Assembly: GCA_040770625.1 (NCBI GenBank)
Contig: JAXGIW010000008.1
Location: 37,032 to 101,031 of the forward strand
DNA: 64,000 nucleotides
Reading direction: 5' to 3'
DNA from: 58-81 sp012729145
GTDB taxonomy: Bacteria > Synergistota > Synergistia > Synergistales > Thermovirgaceae
Positions 1 to 7,537 of the stretch are shown here, one piece after another. The position numbers and the translations under genes were made by a program. The notes beneath the pieces were generated by a model. That model did not search any database. It saw only the letters and a program-made list of their open reading frames with translations, and was not told the origin of the DNA. Within the stretch, counting starts at the first letter, position 1. Each line of letters starts with the position of its first letter.

Positions 1-561
1 CAGCCAGGCTGGAAGGTCTGGAACGGGATCTTCGCGAGTATCACTCCCAGAACAGCGGGGTTCGATACGGTTGCCCCGGCGAACTTTTCTTCAGCAGGGA
101 TCTTCGTGCTTGTGCTGCTAATGCTGATTGGAGCTTCTCCAGGCTCCACAGGGGGAGGTTTCAAGACGACCACTCTTGCGATCCTGATGGTTTCGTCATG
201 GAGTTTCCTGAAAGGACGCCATGAAGTCCAATTATGGAACAGGAGGCTGCCCTTCCATGTCGTTCAAAGATCGATCACGGTGGTCGTTCTTTACCTTGGC
301 ACACTGCTTGTGGGTATGGGGTTGCTGGCCCTGATCGAGCCCTTCCCCTTCAGAACGCTTCTTTTTGAGGCTGTTTCGGCTCTCGGGACGGTGGGGCTGT
401 CGCTTGGGGTGACCCCCGAATTGACCTATGCGGGCAAGATCGTGCTTGTCCTGATGATGTTCTGGGGCAGAGTCGGGATAGTGACGTTCCTTTACAGCCT
501 ATTGAAGCGCGAGATCAGGGAGAGGGTGTCCTACCCGTCGGAAGAGGTTCCTGTAGGTTAG
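1..561 (+). CDS. TrkH/KtrB potassium channel subunit, C-terminal part
   Basis: The reading frame is open from the first base, so this is the 3' end of a longer gene whose start lies outside the window. It encodes the membrane pore subunit of a Trk/Ktr K+ uptake system. The visible part begins with the loop SITPRTAGFDTV and continues with the P-loop segment GASPGSTGGGFKTTT, both hallmarks of TrkH/KtrB selectivity-filter repeats, followed by hydrophobic helices. The stop is 15 bp before the TrkA-type regulator, so the two are surely cotranscribed. An internal ATG at 106 is not the start, because conserved residues lie upstream of it. TrkH and KtrB cannot be separated from this fragment. Confidence 0.9.
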   Translation, partial: QPGWKVWNGIFASITPRTAGFDTVAPANFSSAGIFVLVLLMLIGASPGSTGGGFKTTTLAILMVSSWSFLKGRHEVQLWNRRLPFHVVQRSITVVVLYLGTLLVGMGLLALIEPFPFRTLLFEAVSALGTVGLSLGVTPELTYAGKIVLVLMMFWGRVGIVTFLYSLLKREIRERVSYPSEEVPVG

Positions 562-576
562 AAGGGGGAGAAAAAG

Positions 577-1257
577 ATGACAAAGAAAGACCGTAAAAAC
601 AGGAGCAAACACAGAGTTGTCCTGGTCGTAGGGCTCGGGAGGTTCGGACAGGCTCTCTGCAAATCCCTCGTTGAGCAAGGAAACCAGGTTATCGCTGTTG
701 ACCGGTCAAGACAGCTTGTTGAAGAGATGGCGGATATTGTCGATATTTCGGTCCAGGCTGATGCTACCGATGCAGAAGCACTTCAGAAGATCGGCGCAAA
801 AGAGGCCGATATTGCTGTGGTTGCCATCGGGGGGAATGTTGAGGCAAGCATCCTTACAACGACGATCCTGAAGGACCTGGAGATACCAGAGGTCATAGCG
901 AGGGCGCAAAACAATATACACGCGCGAGTCCTTGCCAGGGTGGGCGCTACCCGGGTAGTGTTCCCCGAGAAGGACATGGGGGAACGCCTTGCGGCGATCA
1001 TGATGCATCCCTGGATGTCGCATTTTGCCCAGCTGCCCGGTTCTTCCTTTTACCTTGGTGAGATAAGTCCCCTTGCCGAAATGGAAGGGAAGACGCTTGC
1101 CGAACTTGACTTCCGGACCCGTTACAATGCTGTCGTCCTGTACATTAAAAGATCGGGTGAAAGGTTCATCCCCAAGGCAGATACAGTCATCCGGAACGAC
1201 GACAGGATTCTTGTTGCAGGACTCAAGGAAGATATTGAAGAGTGGATCGAGGATTGA
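577..1257 (+). CDS. trkA: TrkA/KtrA-type potassium uptake regulator
   Basis: A 226-residue cytoplasmic regulator of the Trk/Ktr K+ channel encoded just upstream. The N-terminal half is a Rossmann RCK_N domain with the nucleotide-binding segment VVGLGRFGQALC near residue 18 and an acidic residue at the end of the second strand (VIAVDRS). The C-terminal half is an RCK_C domain. Binding of NAD(H) or ATP/ADP gates the channel in this family. The length is that of single-repeat KtrA-type proteins rather than the double-repeat TrkA of enterobacteria. The ATG follows a GGGGGAG ribosome site. Confidence 0.92.
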   Translation: MTKKDRKNRSKHRVVLVVGLGRFGQALCKSLVEQGNQVIAVDRSRQLVEEMADIVDISVQADATDAEALQKIGAKEADIAVVAIGGNVEASILTTTILKDLEIPEVIARAQNNIHARVLARVGATRVVFPEKDMGERLAAIMMHPWMSHFAQLPGSSFYLGEISPLAEMEGKTLAELDFRTRYNAVVLYIKRSGERFIPKADTVIRNDDRILVAGLKEDIEEWIED

Positions 1258-1276
1258 GACCGGACCGGTCTCCAAT
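1253..1276 (+). terminator. Inverted repeat at the end of the trk operon
   Basis: An 8-1-8 perfect inverted repeat (GAGACCGG-A-CCGGTCTC, 1256-1272) overlaps the trkA stop codon and can be extended to about 11 bp with one bulge. There is no U tract after it. It may end or stabilise the trk transcript; factor-independent termination is uncertain. Confidence 0.35.
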
Positions 1277-1416
1277 CCCGATATAGTCGGAATTCTTCCC
1301 CGTGAACGGATAATGAAATGAAAGGTACCGGAAACATTCTTTCCACGCTGGAAATGCATGCAGGCAAAAGATACGACTCCCCCCTTTGCCCAATTCCCAA
1401 GGGAGAAGCCAGTTAC

Positions 1417-1445
1417 TTGCGATTGATTATCAATAGTGTTAGCAT
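1417..1445 (+). promoter_or_regulatory. Predicted sigma-70 promoter for modABC
   Basis: TTGCGA (1417-1422), a 17-bp spacer and TAGCAT (1440-1445) lie just ahead of the Moco riboswitch. The spacer contains the palindrome ATTGATTATCAAT (1422-1434). The -10 context GTGTTAGCAT is identical to that of the wtp promoter at 27337-27346. Confidence 0.5.
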
Positions 1446-1449
1446 CTGT

Positions 1450-1560
1450 GTATAACTCCCTCCGAGCCTACCTGTCTAAGGGGAATGGACCTATGACAGG
1501 AGGCCGAAAGGGTGTCGCTGGAAACGGCGGCGCCTCCCGTGTTTGGGAAGGAGGGGCCGC
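1450..1560 (+). ncRNA. Moco riboswitch ahead of modABC
   Basis: The RNA carries the conserved Moco motif in order: CTCCGAGCC (1460-1468), a CTAAGGGG segment, the hairpin with GGAAAC loop, GCCTCCC and GGGAAGGAGGG (about 1545-1555). This class senses molybdenum or tungsten cofactor. A strong stem with a run of T follows at 1573-1606, so the likely output is transcription attenuation of the molybdate transporter. It aligns block by block with the RNAs at 14590, 27367 and 23758 (reverse). Confidence 0.88.
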
Positions 1561-1572
1561 TGTCATTATGCG

Positions 1573-1606
1573 TGCCCTCTTCCTGTAGCCAGGAGGGGGC
1601 ATTTTT
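1573..1606 (+). terminator. Riboswitch-associated intrinsic terminator before modA
   Basis: A GC-rich stem (5' arm from 1573, CCTG-tagc-CAGG apex, 3' arm to 1601, one bulge) is followed by TTTTT at 1602-1606. It sits between the Moco riboswitch and the modA start at 1625, the expected place for an expression platform. Confidence 0.7.
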
Positions 1607-1624
1607 AATGGAGGTGTTCGGAAT

Positions 1625-2407
1625 ATGAGGAAACTTGTAACGGCAATGCTGCTCCTGGTCTTGTCCTTATCTGTGTCTTTTGTTCCTGTGGCAGTCGCGA
1701 CGGAGGAACCCCTGGTGGTCTACTGCGGGGCGGGGCTGATGAAGCCAATGGATGAACTCAAGGAAGCATTCGAGCAGGAGGCGGGGATCCCCGTAAGGAT
1801 GATCTATGCCGGTTCTGGCGAGCTTTTCGGAATGATATCCACCAGGCAGGAGGGCGACGTCTATATTCCCGGTGACATCAAGTACACCAATGATGCCCTG
1901 GAGAAAGGCATATCCATCAAGGACGGTATGGAGACGATATGCTATCACGTGCCGGTCATCCTTGTACCTGCGGGGAACCCTGGAAAGGTAAACTCCCTGG
2001 AGGACCTCGGCAAGGAAGGCGTCAGGGTGGCTTTGGCGGATGAAAAGGCGGCAGCCATAGGGAATGTGACCGTAGCTCTTCTGAAGAAGAACAACATCCT
2101 GGACCAGGTCACAAAAAATGTTGTAACAAAACCGAGCACCACCAACCAGCTGTTGATATACACCGCGACGGCCCAGGTGGATGCGACCATAGCCTGGGAA
2201 GACCAGGCCCTCTGGGGCGAGGGCAAGGGGAAAATAGAAGTGGTACGGATACCCTCTGAAAAGAACCTGATCAAGACGATACCCGCATCGGTAGTTACCT
2301 ATACCAGGAGACCGGAAGACGCGAAGGCCTTTATCCGTTTCATTACTTCCGAAGAGAGCAGATCTGTCTGGGATAACTGGGGTTTCCCGATAGAGAAGCC
2401 TCAATAG
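1625..2407 (+). CDS. modA: Molybdate/tungstate ABC transporter, substrate-binding protein
   Basis: A 260-residue extracytoplasmic oxyanion-binding protein that delivers molybdate (or tungstate) to the permease encoded next. Residues 1-25 are a signal peptide with a basic start and a hydrophobic core. The mature part starts LVVYCGAGLMKPMDEL, typical of ModA/PBP-like type 2 folds, followed by AGSGELFGMI and, later, the region around GDVYIPGD. A GGAGG site at 1610 precedes the ATG. It is first in a modA-modB-modC-trmO run downstream of a Moco riboswitch. Sequence alone does not settle Mo versus W preference. It is only distantly like the ModA at 18603 and the WtpA at 29390, so the window encodes three different oxyanion-binding proteins. 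Confidence 0.9.
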   Translation: MRKLVTAMLLLVLSLSVSFVPVAVATEEPLVVYCGAGLMKPMDELKEAFEQEAGIPVRMIYAGSGELFGMISTRQEGDVYIPGDIKYTNDALEKGISIKDGMETICYHVPVILVPAGNPGKVNSLEDLGKEGVRVALADEKAAAIGNVTVALLKKNNILDQVTKNVVTKPSTTNQLLIYTATAQVDATIAWEDQALWGEGKGKIEVVRIPSEKNLIKTIPASVVTYTRRPEDAKAFIRFITSEESRSVWDNWGFPIEKPQ

Positions 2408-2413
2408 ACAGTT

Positions 2414-3199
2414 ATGAGCAACAGGATATTCAAGGCAGCCCTGGGGGGAGTGACAGTCCTGTTCTCGGGGCTGCTGATCTGGGCGATCCTTTCCCTTATC
2501 CTTATGCCCGAGGTATCGGAGTTCGTCGAGAGCACCCTTTCCGAGGAGATGCTCTACAGCATAAGGCTGTCTCTTTTCACCAGCCTGATCTCCGTGGCGC
2601 TGGTGATGGTGCTCGCCGTTTCGATAGGTTTTGTACTGGCCCGATTCACCTTCCCGGGGCATAACCTTCTGAGAACCATTGTCGACCTGCCCATGGCGTT
2701 CCCTGAGCTGGTCCTTGGGCTGTGCCTCCTTCTCCTTTTCGGTCATGCACCTTTCGGGAAGTGGCTTCAGTCAATGGGAGTGAACGTGGTTTTCAGCAAA
2801 TATTCCATCGTAGTCGCCCAGGTCTTCACAGCAGCTCCGTACGCCATCAGGGTCGTCTACGGTACCTTCAGGGGGATCAGCCCGAGGTACGAGATGGTCG
2901 CCCGGAGCCTCGGCTGCGGGTTGCTGGGCAGTTTTTTAAGGGTCTCCGTCCCGATGGCCAAGGGCGGCCTTTTCGCTGCGGCGGTCATTGCCTTTGCCCG
3001 GTGCATGGGATGTTTCGGGACGGTGCTCATACTGGCAGGCGGCACCCGAATGTACACCGAGACCCTTCCCATAACCCTTTACCTGAATATATCCTACGGC
3101 AACCTGGCCATGGCCATGTCTTCAGGGATCATCCTGATATTCATATCCCTCGGGGCGATCATCGTATTCGAGGTTCTGAACCAGGAGGTGGTCCTGTAG
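2414..3199 (+). CDS. modB: Molybdate/tungstate ABC transporter, permease
   Basis: A 261-residue inner-membrane permease with about six hydrophobic helices and the BPD_transp_1 fold. The EAA-type cytoplasmic loop is seen as YEMVARSLGCGLLGSFLRVSVPMAKGG (residues about 157-183; only its G and hydrophobic spacing are canonical), which docks with ModC. It starts 6 bp after modA and its stop is directly followed by the modC ATG, so all three are translationally close. It forms the channel for the oxyanion bound by the upstream ModA. Confidence 0.9.
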   Translation: MSNRIFKAALGGVTVLFSGLLIWAILSLILMPEVSEFVESTLSEEMLYSIRLSLFTSLISVALVMVLAVSIGFVLARFTFPGHNLLRTIVDLPMAFPELVLGLCLLLLFGHAPFGKWLQSMGVNVVFSKYSIVVAQVFTAAPYAIRVVYGTFRGISPRYEMVARSLGCGLLGSFLRVSVPMAKGGLFAAAVIAFARCMGCFGTVLILAGGTRMYTETLPITLYLNISYGNLAMAMSSGIILIFISLGAIIVFEVLNQEVVL

Positions 3200-4306
3200 A
3201 TGGACCTGCTTTCTGTAAGGAACCTCTCCGTCGACCTGGGCAACTTCAGCCTCAAGGATATATCCTTCGGGGTGCCGGAAGGGTCGTACTGCTGCCTGCT
3301 GGGCGCTTCCGGCGCCGGCAAGAGCGTGCTCCTGGAGACGATCATAGGTGCTTTCCGCCCGAAACAGGGGAAGGTCTACCTCAGGGGGACCGACGTGACA
3401 GCATGGCCGCCTGAAAGGAGGAGGCTGGGCATTGTCTACCAGGACTATATGCTTTTCCCCCATCTGGATGTCCGGGGCAACATCGCCTTCGGGCTTAAAG
3501 GTCAGGGGCTGACAACTGACAAGATCGATCCCAGGGTCATGAAGATCTCCAGGCAGCTTGACATCGAAGATCTTCTTGAACGGGATATTGCCACTCTCTC
3601 GGGAGGAGAGCAGCAGCGTGTCGCCCTGGCGAGGGCCCTCGTGACCGAACCGGAGATCCTTCTGCTCGATGAGGCTTTCAGCGCTCTTGACGTGAATACC
3701 AGGGAGAGGCTTCGCACAATGATGGCCCGGGTCGTCCGTGAGATCGGCATTACCGTTCTGCATGTAACCCATGACCGGGAAGATGTATGGGCCCTGGCCA
3801 CCCACGTGGCTGTCATCAACGATGGGGAAATGCTCCAGCACGGGACTCCCGAAGATCTTTTCAGGCGTCCCAGGCCGGGGCACGTGGCCAGCATTATGGG
3901 CGCAGGCAACATTATTTCCGGGGAGGTGGTCAGTGAGACCGGGGCCGACCTGGGTATTGTCCTTGCCAACGGGATCCGGCTCTATTCGTCGGAGAACCTG
4001 ACCATGGGGAGCGATGTTACCCTGTCGATAAGGCCAGAGGATATCCTGGTTGCCAGGGATGAGTCGGTCATCTCGGCCAGGAACAGGATACCCGTTACAC
4101 TTTCAGAGATAAAGCGCCGGGGGCCGCTGACCTGGCTGACAGGAAGATCAGGGGATCTTGAACTTATTGCGATGGTCACCTCGAGCGGCTATGAATCCCT
4201 GGAAACCTCCCCCGGGGACATGTGCTTTTTCATCTTCAAGGCGAGTTCGCTCTGCCTGATCGAGGAGAACTTCCAGAAAATAGTATTGGCATCGAATTTT
4301 TCGTAA
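3200..4306 (+). CDS. modC: Molybdate/tungstate ABC transporter, ATP-binding protein
   Basis: A 368-residue ATPase that powers the ModB channel. Walker A is GASGAGKS near residue 35, the Q-loop is YQDYMLFPH, the signature is LSGGEQQRVALARAL, and Walker B is LLLDEAFSALD. About 130 C-terminal residues form a TOBE-type regulatory region, as expected for Mod/Wtp/sulfate-class ATPases. The ATG starts on the base after the modB stop. A close relative (WtpC) is encoded at 28330. Confidence 0.92.
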   Translation: MDLLSVRNLSVDLGNFSLKDISFGVPEGSYCCLLGASGAGKSVLLETIIGAFRPKQGKVYLRGTDVTAWPPERRRLGIVYQDYMLFPHLDVRGNIAFGLKGQGLTTDKIDPRVMKISRQLDIEDLLERDIATLSGGEQQRVALARALVTEPEILLLDEAFSALDVNTRERLRTMMARVVREIGITVLHVTHDREDVWALATHVAVINDGEMLQHGTPEDLFRRPRPGHVASIMGAGNIISGEVVSETGADLGIVLANGIRLYSSENLTMGSDVTLSIRPEDILVARDESVISARNRIPVTLSEIKRRGPLTWLTGRSGDLELIAMVTSSGYESLETSPGDMCFFIFKASSLCLIEENFQKIVLASNFS

Positions 4307-4320
4307 CCGGGGAGATAGTT

Positions 4321-4833
4321 ATGGAACCTATAAAATACTCAGCCATCGGGATCATCCGGACCCCTCACAGGTCCAGGGAGGGGACACCCATACAACCGTC
4401 GGGAGCCAGGGGTGTATTGGGCCGCATAGAGTTGTATGAGGATCTCAGGGAAGGTCTTAAAGACCTGGAAGGATTCTCTCACCTGATCCTTCTTTATCAT
4501 TTTCACCTTTCGGAAGGCTACGAACTTGCTGTAAAACCTTTTCTGGACCAGACGGTTCACGGTCTTTTTTCGACCAGGGCACCCAGGAGACCAAATGCGT
4601 TAGGCCTTTCAGTGGTAAGGCTTGTATCGATCATCGATGGGGTCCTTGTCGTTGATGGAGTGGACATGGTGGATGGTACCCCTTTGGTCGACATCAAACC
4701 TTTTGTCCCTGATTTCGATGTCCCCGGAGGGGAGATCCGTACAGGGTGGCTGGAGCGGAATTCAGAAAGGGCCAGGGCTATAAGAGCGGACACGCGTTTT
4801 ACCGGGGATATAAAACTGCCTCCAGAGAGTTGA
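4321..4833 (+). CDS. TrmO-like tRNA-t6A37 methyltransferase (TsaA/YaeB family)
   Basis: A 170-residue beta-barrel protein of the UPF0066/TsaA family. Characterised TrmO uses S-adenosylmethionine to N6-methylate t6A at position 37 of tRNA-Thr. Family motifs visible are IGIIRTPHR at the N terminus, DLEGFSHLILLYHFH and FSTRAPRRPNALGLSVVRL in the core, and VDIKPFVPDFD. The frame is open further upstream into modC, but the ATG at 4321 fits the family N terminus. It sits 14 bp after modC. In several bacteria tsaA-like genes sit beside molybdenum genes, so a role linked to Mo metabolism is possible but not shown. Confidence 0.85.
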   Translation: MEPIKYSAIGIIRTPHRSREGTPIQPSGARGVLGRIELYEDLREGLKDLEGFSHLILLYHFHLSEGYELAVKPFLDQTVHGLFSTRAPRRPNALGLSVVRLVSIIDGVLVVDGVDMVDGTPLVDIKPFVPDFDVPGGEIRTGWLERNSERARAIRADTRFTGDIKLPPES

Positions 4834-4874
4834 CCTCAAGCGAAGTTTACACGGTGATCCGTTCAAAGGGGATC

Positions 4875-4920
4875 CCTGAAGGGGGGGTCCCCTGTCATCT
4901 TCAGGAAGCTTCTCTTTTCC
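4875..4920 (+). terminator. Possible terminator after trmO
   Basis: CCTGAAG (4875-4881) and CTTCAGG (4899-4905) form a 7-bp stem with inner G/C pairing, followed by the pyrimidine-rich CTTCTCTTTTCC. It is the only terminator-like structure in the 308-bp gap between trmO and the convergent MobA-like gene. Confidence 0.4.
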
Positions 4921-5013
4921 CCCCAGGGACCTGGCTTACGAGGCGTCCCGTTTCATCGCGGTCTCACAATCAATGATCTTCCGCGTTGCCACTATCGGTA
5001 ATTCGGGAACATA

Positions 5014-5127
5014 GTGGAGAGTGTGCTGCAGAAGCTCAGGAAGATCACAGGTATTCCCGGACAGATCACGGTCAAGATCGAGGGTGGGGAGCATTATTTC
5101 ACAGGGGCCAAAAAGGGATCGGGATAA
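5014..5127 (+). CDS. Short ORF or gene remnant (37 aa), unknown
   Basis: A GTG-initiated frame reading VESVLQKLRKITGIPGQITV, then KIEGGEHYFTGAKKGSG. The composition looks protein-like: amphipathic start, beta-like IPGQITVKIEGG, basic end. It has no ribosome site and follows an in-frame stop at 4999. It may be the tail of a decayed gene. I do not recognise it. The rest of the 4834-5141 gap holds only the possible terminator. Confidence 0.2.
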   Translation: MESVLQKLRKITGIPGQITVKIEGGEHYFTGAKKGSG

Positions 5128-5141
5128 CTGACTCCCGGTTC

Positions 5142-6269
5142 TCAATTCCGGTATGCCAGTGTTGCCTCCAGCTTTGTCCCTGAGGCTTTCTCGAAAGAAT
5201 TAGCAATTGTTCTTGCTCTTTGCAGCCTCACAAGCGCCGCAGCAAGGGCATCCGGGTCTGACGAGAATCTTTTCTCTATCAGTTTTCTTCTCTGCCTGAG
5301 GTCTACCACCCTGTTGCCAGAGGTGAGCTTGTCAGCAAGATAAAGCAGGGATCTTCCCGAAAGAAGAGGCTCGTCTTCTGGGAGTTCCATGTGGTACCTG
5401 ACAAGATCCGCGGTCTCGGCAAAACCCCATAGTTCCAACATGTCGGCGGCCACATCGGCATGATGGCCAAGAGTCCGGGCCATGTCGTGGAGCAGCGCAG
5501 CAGCCTTCAGGAGTTCAGGATCCACATGATCAGTATCCCTTACAAGATTCGCCAGTCTGACTGCCACCTCCCCGACGACCCGGGAGTGTTCACGAACCTC
5601 CTGCGGAGTAGACAAGATCTCCCAGAAGGCGAGGCACTCTCTTTCAGTGGGGACATTTCTTCTGATCGCGAGGGATCTCAGTTCCTGGTATTCTTCAAAA
5701 GTGTCCATCTCCATGACTGTTCCCTCGTCGGGCGTGTCCAGGGTCAGGGAGCTTGCTTCGTGCTGCTCAAGGAATCCTCGCAATCCCATAGGTCCTTCCC
5801 ATCTCAGGATGCCTGGGATCAGATCGCCCCGGATCAGAGGGGGATGCCCCCTCTGTCCCAGAAAAGCCGGGAAGACCGCCTCAAGCCCAAGGTTGCTCGA
5901 GAAGGACTTCTTCATCTCCCGGAGGGTGGCAGGCCTTACGAGGGGGATGTCGACAGGAAGAAGGAAAAAGGCCTCGAGGTCATCAGAAAGAGCCCTTACT
6001 CCAGTCTTAACCGACGAGAGCATCCCCTCCTCGAAACGGTCGTTGAACACAGTTCGAACCCCGCCGCCCGTCGCTTCCTTTTCGATCTCCTTGCGATGGA
6101 AACCTGAAACGACCACAAGATCTTCAACGTGGGCCTGGCGCATGGAGGATAGAACCTGATCAAGAGCCGAGGAGCCGGCGATCTCCAGAAGGGCCTTGCA
6201 TCTTCCCATTCTCGACGAAAGCCCTCCAGCCAGCACAATGCCACCTGTCCGGAGTCGGACGTCGGTCAT
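5142..6269 (-). CDS. MobA-like nucleotidyltransferase fused to an HD domain
   Basis: A 375-residue two-domain protein. Residues about 8-195 form an NTP_transf_3 (MobA/MocA-type) domain with the signature GGIVLAGGLSSRMGRCKALL, suggesting cytidylyl- or guanylyl-transfer to molybdopterin. Residues about 220-360 form an HD domain with REHSRVVGEVAVRLA and ALLHDMARTLGHHADVAADML, a metal-dependent phosphohydrolase. The same fusion is annotated in NCBI as the DVU_1551 family, named after a Desulfovibrio gene near its aldehyde oxidoreductase; I cite this from memory. It overlaps the phosphatase upstream by ATGA. The placement near mod genes and a MOP-type enzyme supports a Mo-cofactor role. Confidence 0.8.
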   Translation of the reverse strand: MTDVRLRTGGIVLAGGLSSRMGRCKALLEIAGSSALDQVLSSMRQAHVEDLVVVSGFHRKEIEKEATGGGVRTVFNDRFEEGMLSSVKTGVRALSDDLEAFFLLPVDIPLVRPATLREMKKSFSSNLGLEAVFPAFLGQRGHPPLIRGDLIPGILRWEGPMGLRGFLEQHEASSLTLDTPDEGTVMEMDTFEEYQELRSLAIRRNVPTERECLAFWEILSTPQEVREHSRVVGEVAVRLANLVRDTDHVDPELLKAAALLHDMARTLGHHADVAADMLELWGFAETADLVRYHMELPEDEPLLSGRSLLYLADKLTSGNRVVDLRQRRKLIEKRFSSDPDALAAALVRLQRARTIANSFEKASGTKLEATLAYRN

Positions 6270-6964
6270 GCCGGTTCCCTCCAGGCGATCCTTAAGCCCT
6301 GGAGGCCTCTTGCCAGAAAAGCTTCCCCCTCTTTTTCGAGGAGCAATACTCCGCCGTATTCGGGGTCATAGCGGAAGGTTTCGGGGAAGGGTATCTCAAA
6401 AAGGGTTCGAAGCATAACACGAAAGACGCCTGCGTGGGATACTATCAGCCATCTTCCTCCTTTCACGGCGAAGGACCGGAGGAGCGGAACAACCCTGGCC
6501 TCCAGGTCGGCAAATGACTCTCCTCCGGGGTGCTTGAAAGAGTAAAGATCTTTTTCTCTTTGCTCCCATAATCGGGGATACTCCCTGGGGATGTCTGTCT
6601 TTTCCCGTCCATCCCAGCACCCGAGGTCGATCTCTGACAGCTCCTCTTTGATCACCGGTTCTATATCAAGGGAGCTGCAAATAATCTCTGCCGTTTCCTT
6701 TGCCCTCACGAGAGGACTGCAGAAGCACCCTCTCCATGAGAAAGAGCGTGCCCAGAGGGACACCTTATCCGCCTGGGCTTTGCCTCGCGGGGAGAGCCCG
6801 GGCCCGACACGACCCAGAAAGATTGTCAACGAGGAGGTCAGATCGGGCTCTCCGTGCCTGACGAATACCAGGCTGTTCTCAGATGGTCCTTGAGGCTTTT
6901 CCTGGTGGCGGACGTGATCTGTCGATAAGTGCTGATCGTTCCCGGTCATTGAAGGGGGATCCAC
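6266..6964 (-). CDS. Histidine phosphatase family protein
   Basis: A 232-residue phosphoglycerate-mutase-like phosphatase. The phosphorylated-histidine motif is LVFVRHGEPD; further family segments are FCSPLVRAKETAEII, EIDLGCWDGRE, HPGGESFADLEARV and WLIVSHAGVFRVML (second catalytic His). About 30 residues precede the RHG motif, so the GTG start at 6964 may be slightly early; an ATG exists at 6949. Its stop overlaps the next gene by 4 bp, so it is cotranscribed with the MobA-HD fusion and probably serves the same pathway. The substrate is unknown. CobC-like phosphatases are the alternative, but no cobalamin genes are nearby. Confidence 0.85.
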   Translation of the reverse strand: MDPPSMTGNDQHLSTDHVRHQEKPQGPSENSLVFVRHGEPDLTSSLTIFLGRVGPGLSPRGKAQADKVSLWARSFSWRGCFCSPLVRAKETAEIICSSLDIEPVIKEELSEIDLGCWDGREKTDIPREYPRLWEQREKDLYSFKHPGGESFADLEARVVPLLRSFAVKGGRWLIVSHAGVFRVMLRTLFEIPFPETFRYDPEYGGVLLLEKEGEAFLARGLQGLRIAWREPA

Positions 6965-6986
6965 CGCCTTCCAATTACAGCGAGTT

Positions 6987-7050
6987 CCTGAAAGAAAGCC
7001 GGACCGATCTTAGCCGCATCAGCTGCAGACAGCACATGGGTCGGTCCGGC
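6987..7050 (-). terminator. Terminator of the hydrogenase operon
   Basis: Ten-base arms GCCGGACCGA (6998-7007) and TCGGTCCGGC (7041-7050) enclose a 33-base loop with a smaller GC stem. Read on the minus strand the structure is followed by TTTCTTTC. It lies 26 bp after the maturation protease stop and before the phosphatase start. Confidence 0.6.
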
Positions 7051-7075
7051 AGTCAATACAAGAGAGCTTCACGGA

Positions 7076-7537
7076 TCAGCAGAACTTTTCCCTGAAAGCC
7101 GTTCTTGCCAGTTCGCTCCTTCTTCTGCATTCATCGGAGAGTCCTTCCCCGAAATCAAAGGACCTGCCCGTTATCGACAGGACCCATGCATCGCCGAACC
7201 CTGTGCCCAGGTCTCCAAGCAGCGTCAGGAACCATGAAGGCCCGAAGGAGTGGATGTTCAGGCCATGGTTCGATCCCGCATCCGGGCGGACCCTTTCAAG
7301 GGCGAATCCATGGTCGTACTCTTCCAGCGAGGCATCCACGAAGAGCAGGATATCGTCCGGCTCTATACCAAGGGCGGCCTCGGGCAGGAGCTGGTGTCCG
7401 AGCCAGAGACGGGTCCTCTTTCCTGCTTTCTCCAGGTCCCTGGCCAGAAGCGTGGCCAGGTGGTGACCTGCACCGTCATCCTGTCTGAAAGGGTTACCGT
7501 ATCCGAAGATGAAGAACGATGCTCTCCTGTCCGTCAG
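7076..7537 (-). CDS. Hydrogenase maturation endopeptidase (HyaD/HycI family)
   Basis: About 153 residues; it cleaves the C-terminal tail of the [NiFe] large subunit after nickel insertion. I read the frame backwards from the stop at 7076: it contains FIFGYGNPFRQDDGAGHHLA, then DDILLFVDASLEE, then NIHSFGPSWFLTLLGDLG. These give the conserved acidic residue, the second Asp and the His that bind nickel in HybD/HycI. No ATG, GTG or TTG lies at a sensible place upstream of FIFGYGN. A CTG at 7535-7537, overlapping the hydL stop and preceded by GGGAGAG, is the best candidate. A GTG at 7339 would delete the active N-terminal half. It is last in the hydrogenase operon. Confidence 0.8.
   Translation of the reverse strand: MTDRRASFFIFGYGNPFRQDDGAGHHLATLLARDLEKAGKRTRLWLGHQLLPEAALGIEPDDILLFVDASLEEYDHGFALERVRPDAGSNHGLNIHSFGPSWFLTLLGDLGTGFGDAWVLSITGRSFDFGEGLSDECRRRSELARTAFREKFC

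Noticed and set aside
1667..2746. A 359-codon open frame antisense to modA and modB
   Set aside because: Low-complexity, charged translation without motifs; the + strand genes are certain.
4222..4320. Upstream extension of the TrmO-like gene
   Set aside because: Overlaps modC in another frame and is absent from the family N terminus.
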